A DNA stretch of 64,000 bases. Source: DASRVA01 sp050732935 (lineage in GTDB: Bacteria; Gemmatimonadota; Gemmatimonadetes; JACCXV01; JAHWKZ01). Shown here in pieces: positions 60,568 to 64,000 of this stretch. Where the stretch lies: contig JBOHRW010000224.1 in the NCBI GenBank assembly GCA_050732935.1, positions 12,076 through 76,075 on the forward strand. The letters run 5' to 3'. The notes below the pieces were generated by a model. It made no database searches. It saw only the letters and a list, made by a program, of their open reading frames with translations, and had not been told where the DNA came from. Each line of letters starts with the position of its first letter. Position 1 is the stretch's first letter. The position numbers and the translations under genes are program-made.

Positions 60568-61593
60568 GTGAGGTCGGCCCTTTATCCTCACATCGCCGAA
60601 ATCGAGCTCCGGATCGACGGCTACCGCATCGAGCGGCGCTCGGTGGACGTTTCCACCGGCTTCGCGCGGGTGACGACCACGGTGATCCTGGAAGGGGGCG
60701 GAGCGCGTGGGGAAGGGGAAGACGTCGGCTACGAAGCCGAGGACCACGACGGCTATCCCGAGACCCTCGATCTCGCCGGACGCTGGACGCTGGACGAGCT
60801 CTCTCGTCGTCTCGACGGGATGGATCTCTTTCCGCGCCCTCCGGCGCGCGGGACTTCACCCGACTACCGCCGGTGGGCGTTCGAGAGTGCGGCGCTGGAC
60901 CTCGCCCTCAGGCAGGCCGGCATCTCCCTCGGCGAGGCGCTGGCAAGAGAGTACCGTCCGGTCCGGTTCGTGGTCTCGACCAGGCTCGACCCCCGGCGCT
61001 GGCTGGCCATCGACCCCGGGCTCGAGTTCAAGCTCGACCCCGAGGCCGATTGGACGCGCGAACGCATGCGGGAGCTGGCGGCGACCGGTCGGGTCCGCGT
61101 ACTCGACTACAAGGGGTACTACTCCGGTACGCCGGTCGACCTGGACCCCGATCCGGACCTCTACCGGGCGGTGGCCGAGACCTTCCCCGAGGCGATCCTC
61201 GAAGATCCCGCCTGGAACGACCGGACGGCGGCCGCGCTGGCGGGCCACGAGCGGCGCCTGGCCTGGGACGCGCCGATCCACTCGGCAGCGGATCTGGACG
61301 AGCTGCCCGTCCCACCGCAGTTCGTCAACGTCAAGCCGTCGCGGTTCGGCACGGTGCGGCGACTCCTGGAATGCCTCGACGTCTGCCGCGAACGCGGCAT
61401 CGTCTGCTACGGGGGAGGGCAGTTCGAGCTGGGTCCCGGGCGGGGTCAGATCCAGGCTCTGGCGAGCCTCTTCTACGCGGACGCCCCGAACGATGTCGCG
61501 CCGGGGGTCTACAACGCGCCCGAGCCGGCGGCCGGGCTCCCGAAGAGCCCGCTCGCGCCGTCCGGAAAGTCGCGCGGCCTCAGCCTGACGTAG
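60568..61593 (+). CDS. Enolase-superfamily protein
   Basis: This roughly 341-residue protein has the enolase-superfamily barrel layout: a Lys in GLEFKLDP, DYKGYY, the metal-binding ILEDPAWNDR, NVKPSRFGTVRRLLECLD and a C-terminal GGGQFELGPGRGQ. The N-terminal capping domain holds IELRIDGYRIERRSVDVS. It could be a dipeptide epimerase, a mandelate-racemase-like dehydratase or an o-succinylbenzoate-type enzyme; the motifs do not decide. GTG 60568 is used; GTG 60559 is also possible. It follows tyrS by 29 bases. Confidence 0.7.
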   Translation: MRSALYPHIAEIELRIDGYRIERRSVDVSTGFARVTTTVILEGGGARGEGEDVGYEAEDHDGYPETLDLAGRWTLDELSRRLDGMDLFPRPPARGTSPDYRRWAFESAALDLALRQAGISLGEALAREYRPVRFVVSTRLDPRRWLAIDPGLEFKLDPEADWTRERMRELAATGRVRVLDYKGYYSGTPVDLDPDPDLYRAVAETFPEAILEDPAWNDRTAAALAGHERRLAWDAPIHSAADLDELPVPPQFVNVKPSRFGTVRRLLECLDVCRERGIVCYGGGQFELGPGRGQIQALASLFYADAPNDVAPGVYNAPEPAAGLPKSPLAPSGKSRGLSLT

Positions 61594-61599
61594 ATCGAC

Positions 61600-63216
61600 T
61601 CAGGCCCCGGTGCGGGCCGCGGCCGAGGGCTGGGCGGCTGGCACCAGCGACCGCGGGAAGGACCGGGGCTCGTGGTGAAAGTAGATCCGGTAGCGCTCCG
61701 AGAAGGGGGCCGGCGGGCTGCCCTCCCCGGCCAGCTCGGGGTGGATGCCCTCGATGAAGTACATGTCGAAGTTCCGCCCGTACTTCGTCTCGATCGGACC
61801 GCGGTCCGCGCAGGCGAAGAAGTCCTTGATGCGGAGGTAGGTCGGGCCCGAGACGTTGATCCGTCCCGCCGCCCCGGCGCCCTCCAGCCGGGCTGCCAGG
61901 TTGACCGCGTCGCCCCACACGTCGAAGGCGAACTTGTCGATCCCGACCACGCCGGCCGCCACCGGACCCGTGTGGACCCCCACGCGGATCGCCAGCGGGA
62001 GATCCTCCAGGTGAGCGCGCTCGTCCACTGCCCTGATCATGTCGAAGCCGGCGAGGACCGTGTCCACGGGATGCGACGACCCGCTCCCCGAAAGTCCGCC
62101 CGCGCACATGTAGGCGTCCCCGACCGTCTTGAGCTTCTCCAGCCCGTAGGCGCGGACCACCCGGTCCAGGTCGGTGAACAGCTGGTCCAGCACCCGCACC
62201 ACGCGGTCTACGGACAGGGTCTCGAACAGCATCGTGAACCGGACCAGGTCAGCGAACAGGATCGTCGTGTCGGGATAATACTTGGCCTCGACCCGCCCCT
62301 GATCGCGGAGCTCTTCCGCGATCGGAGCCGGCAGGATGTTGAGCAGCAGATCCTCCGACACCTTCTGGTGTCGTCGTACCTCCTCCGTCCGCTCCTCGAC
62401 CTGCTCCGCCATCCGGTTGAAGCTGTCCGCGACGTCACCCAGCTCGTCCCGGCCGCCGACCTCGATCCGATAGCCGAAGTCGCCCTCGCCTACCCGCTGG
62501 GCGCCCAGCTTGAGCCCGTGGATCGAGCGGAACAGATCGCGCAGCGTGACGTAGGCCAGCGACCCCCCTGCGATGGCCGACACGAGGAACAGGATCCAGG
62601 TCAGCCGGGACACCGTGCGATCGGTCTCGACGAAGGCCGCGCTCGCGCTCTCGAGCCGCTGGACCTCGCGCTCGACCGCCGCGGGGAGCCGCCCTCCGAG
62701 GAGCTCCTGGGCGATCGACTCCGCCCGCACGGAGGCGACCACGGCCGCCGTGGCGTCGACGCCCTGGTTGGCGTAGAACGTCTCCCACCAGCGCGAGAGG
62801 TCGTCCGTCAGGGATCGCAGGGTGGTCAGCGTGTCGCGGTCGCCCGCCTCGGTGACCTGAGGCATTTCCGAAAGACGGATGGAGATGGAATCGAGCCGGG
62901 CCGCGAACTGTCGCTGCTCCTGCTGCCCCGGCGCCGCCTGCTCGAAGCCCAGGATCCCCGAGCCGAGCAGGTCGACGAACTTCTTCTGGTTCTCGAGGTC
63001 GTTGGCGACGTCGGTGATGATGCGCTGCCGCTCGATCGCCTGCTGCAGGTTGCGGAACACCTGCGCCCGGTGGTGCGCCCCCCAGGAGTACACGCCGACG
63101 TTCAAGGCGCCCAGTCCGATGAGCACCCCGACCAGGACCATGAGCTTGGTGCGGATGGAGCGCGACGCGAGTCGCCGCAGGAACGGCCCCCGCGGACGGA
63201 GGCGCTGATCAGTCAT
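61600..63216 (-). CDS. Membrane adenylyl cyclase (class III) with HAMP domain
   Basis: This 538-residue protein has an N-terminal transmembrane helix and a periplasmic helical sensor of about 150 residues. A second helix (LTWILFLVSAIAGGSLAYVTL), a HAMP domain (GEGDFGYRIEVGGRDELGDVADSFN) and a class III cyclase domain follow. Metal aspartates lie in ILFADLVRFT and KTVGDAYM. The base-selecting pair is Lys (EKLKTVGD) and Asp (FAFDVWGDAVNLAARLE), which predicts ATP, hence cAMP. The catalytic Asn and Arg are in the last motif. ATG overlaps the upstream stop (ATGA). Confidence 0.88.
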   Translation of the reverse strand: MTDQRLRPRGPFLRRLASRSIRTKLMVLVGVLIGLGALNVGVYSWGAHHRAQVFRNLQQAIERQRIITDVANDLENQKKFVDLLGSGILGFEQAAPGQQEQRQFAARLDSISIRLSEMPQVTEAGDRDTLTTLRSLTDDLSRWWETFYANQGVDATAAVVASVRAESIAQELLGGRLPAAVEREVQRLESASAAFVETDRTVSRLTWILFLVSAIAGGSLAYVTLRDLFRSIHGLKLGAQRVGEGDFGYRIEVGGRDELGDVADSFNRMAEQVEERTEEVRRHQKVSEDLLLNILPAPIAEELRDQGRVEAKYYPDTTILFADLVRFTMLFETLSVDRVVRVLDQLFTDLDRVVRAYGLEKLKTVGDAYMCAGGLSGSGSSHPVDTVLAGFDMIRAVDERAHLEDLPLAIRVGVHTGPVAAGVVGIDKFAFDVWGDAVNLAARLEGAGAAGRINVSGPTYLRIKDFFACADRGPIETKYGRNFDMYFIEGIHPELAGEGSPPAPFSERYRIYFHHEPRSFPRSLVPAAQPSAAARTGA

Positions 63217-63686
63217 TGGAGCGGGTAGTCGGGGTCGCCGGGCAGCTTTCCGTTGATGCTGAGGACCTTCATCGCCGGCGTCACGTCCGAAGCCGCGATG
63301 AACCCCACCGCGCCGGCCAGCGCGGTCACGAGCTGGCGGGTCATGTCGTTGCTGTAGACGATCTTGGGTCCCGAAGACACCTCCGCCCGGAACACCTTGG
63401 CGATCCAGTACTGGCGGAACTGGGACTCGTCCATCCGATAGATCTTGTTCAGGACGACGTTGCGCTCGTAGGCCACCGGGGCCCGAACGAGCAGGACGAT
63501 GCGCGAACCGTCCCCCCAGAACTGCCGCTCCCCCAGGAAGATATTGCGCAGCTCGAGGAGCGAGATGTCGTTGACGGCCGTCGAGGGGTTCACGACGATC
63601 GCCACGGCTCGGTCCTGGGCGTTCGTCTCGGAAGCGCCGGTGAGGGCGGCGGCGATTACGACCGGGAGGAGGATGGCGGCCCTCAC
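63213..63686 (-). CDS. PstS-like periplasmic substrate-binding protein (short)
   Basis: This 157-residue exported protein has a signal peptide (LLPVVIAAALTGASETNAQ). It resembles the phosphate-binding PstS-like domain in short form: IVVNPSTAVNDISLLELRNIFLGE, then QFWGDGSRIVLLVRA and a C-terminal VGFIAASDVTPAMKVLSING. It lacks permease partners here. Position between a porin and a membrane cyclase suggests it delivers a ligand signal to the cyclase, an inference only. It overlaps both neighbours by 4 bases. Confidence 0.8.
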   Translation of the reverse strand: MRAAILLPVVIAAALTGASETNAQDRAVAIVVNPSTAVNDISLLELRNIFLGERQFWGDGSRIVLLVRAPVAYERNVVLNKIYRMDESQFRQYWIAKVFRAEVSSGPKIVYSNDMTRQLVTALAGAVGFIAASDVTPAMKVLSINGKLPGDPDYPLQ

Positions 63687-64000
63687 GGCACGTGATCTCC
63701 CACCGGAATGACCGGGGCGTCCTGGCCCCCAGTCTCCCCGAAAGCCAGGCTGAGTTGGAGGTAGAGGCTGTCGAACCAGTCGGATGTCTCGAAGCGCTCC
63801 CGCCGGTACTCCACCTTCAGCGCGGCTAGCGACGTGAAGTCGTAGCGGACGCCCGCGATGCCGCCCTCGTACTCCAGATCGAACGGAGCGAACACGGGAT
63901 CGACGTCCGGCACCTCGATCCGCTCGTAGCGGGCGTAGGGCTTCCAGTCGGCGGCGCGTCCGGGAAGGCGATAGGCGAGCTGGGCGTACCAGGCGTCGGA
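63683..64000 (-). CDS. Outer-membrane porin-like protein (5' part outside window)
   Basis: The frame is open to the window edge; the visible 105 residues are the C-terminus. Amphipathic strands (WYAQLAYRLPG, KPYARYERIEVP, GIAGVRYDFTSLAALKVEYRRE, SLYLQLSLAFGE) are typical of a large phosphate-selective-type porin or similar barrel. The last residues after the final strand extend beyond the usual aromatic end. It is co-transcribed with the PstS-like and cyclase genes. Confidence 0.72.
   Translation of the reverse strand, partial: SDAWYAQLAYRLPGRAADWKPYARYERIEVPDVDPVFAPFDLEYEGGIAGVRYDFTSLAALKVEYRRERFETSDWFDSLYLQLSLAFGETGGQDAPVIPVGDHVP

Overview
The window is GC-rich bacterial chromosome with dense, mostly co-directional gene strings that overlap at stop/start codons. 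Its content is diderm: two class A penicillin-binding proteins, a TolC/adaptor/RND efflux operon, several small outer-membrane barrels, a porin and a lipid-A-type N-terminal domain protein. The style (M16, M48, M19, M3 and M61-like peptidases, ETF-ubiquinone oxidoreductase, BaeRF-type protein, BldC-like HTH) is reminiscent of Gemmatimonadota or a related soil or marine lineage. No rRNA or other phylogenetic marker was available to prove this.

Layout. 1-4.3 kb: lipoprotein end, coaE, YtxH protein, gpmI, secreted protein. 4.3-8.5 kb: M16 peptidase and amidase (minus). 8.58-12.3 kb: accessory island of lower GC, with a broken IS630-type transposase, a gene-poor stretch, a LamG/FN3 protein and a JAB-like protein, abutting the 3' end of an M48 peptidase gene. 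12.2-20.2 kb (minus): M48, pcm, TPR lipoprotein, PBP1b-like enzyme, GAF-GGDEF-EAL protein, M19 dipeptidase. 20.4-27.8 kb: marR regulator, then tolC-like, barrel, adaptor and RND pump, then a frameshifted barrel remnant. 28.7-33.7 kb: ETF-QO, phosphoesterase, DUF2157/propeller-like protein, HExxH protein. 33.6-40.3 kb: purine permease; DUF4870-ppa-zincin-trkH-ktrA operon; ArnT-like glycosyltransferase with LABN protein. 40.4-43.6 kb: HTH protein, HAD hydrolase, moaA, BaeRF-like protein. 43.8-49.6 kb: guaB, M3-like peptidase, NSS transporter, its small MetS-like subunit, barrel, histidine phosphatase. 49.6-51.4 kb: ABC exporter. 51.9-57 kb: M61-like protein lacking the catalytic Glu, barrel, DUF4870, VWA protein, deoA. 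57-61.6 kb: PBP1a divergent from tyrS, and an enolase-superfamily protein. 61.6-64 kb (minus): porin, PstS-like protein and membrane adenylyl cyclase.

The main unexpected signal is in start codons. gpmI, deoA and the M3-like peptidase have no ATG/GTG/TTG between the preceding in-frame stop and a point inside the conserved domain. The best starts are CTG (gpmI, deoA) and ATT (M3). CTG overlapping the previous stop as CTGA also fits coaE, ppa, a barrel gene and possibly pcm, alongside ordinary ATGA, GTGA and TTGA junctions elsewhere. Several promoters also sit so close to the start codon that the mRNA would be leaderless. No tRNA, rRNA or CRISPR array was seen.
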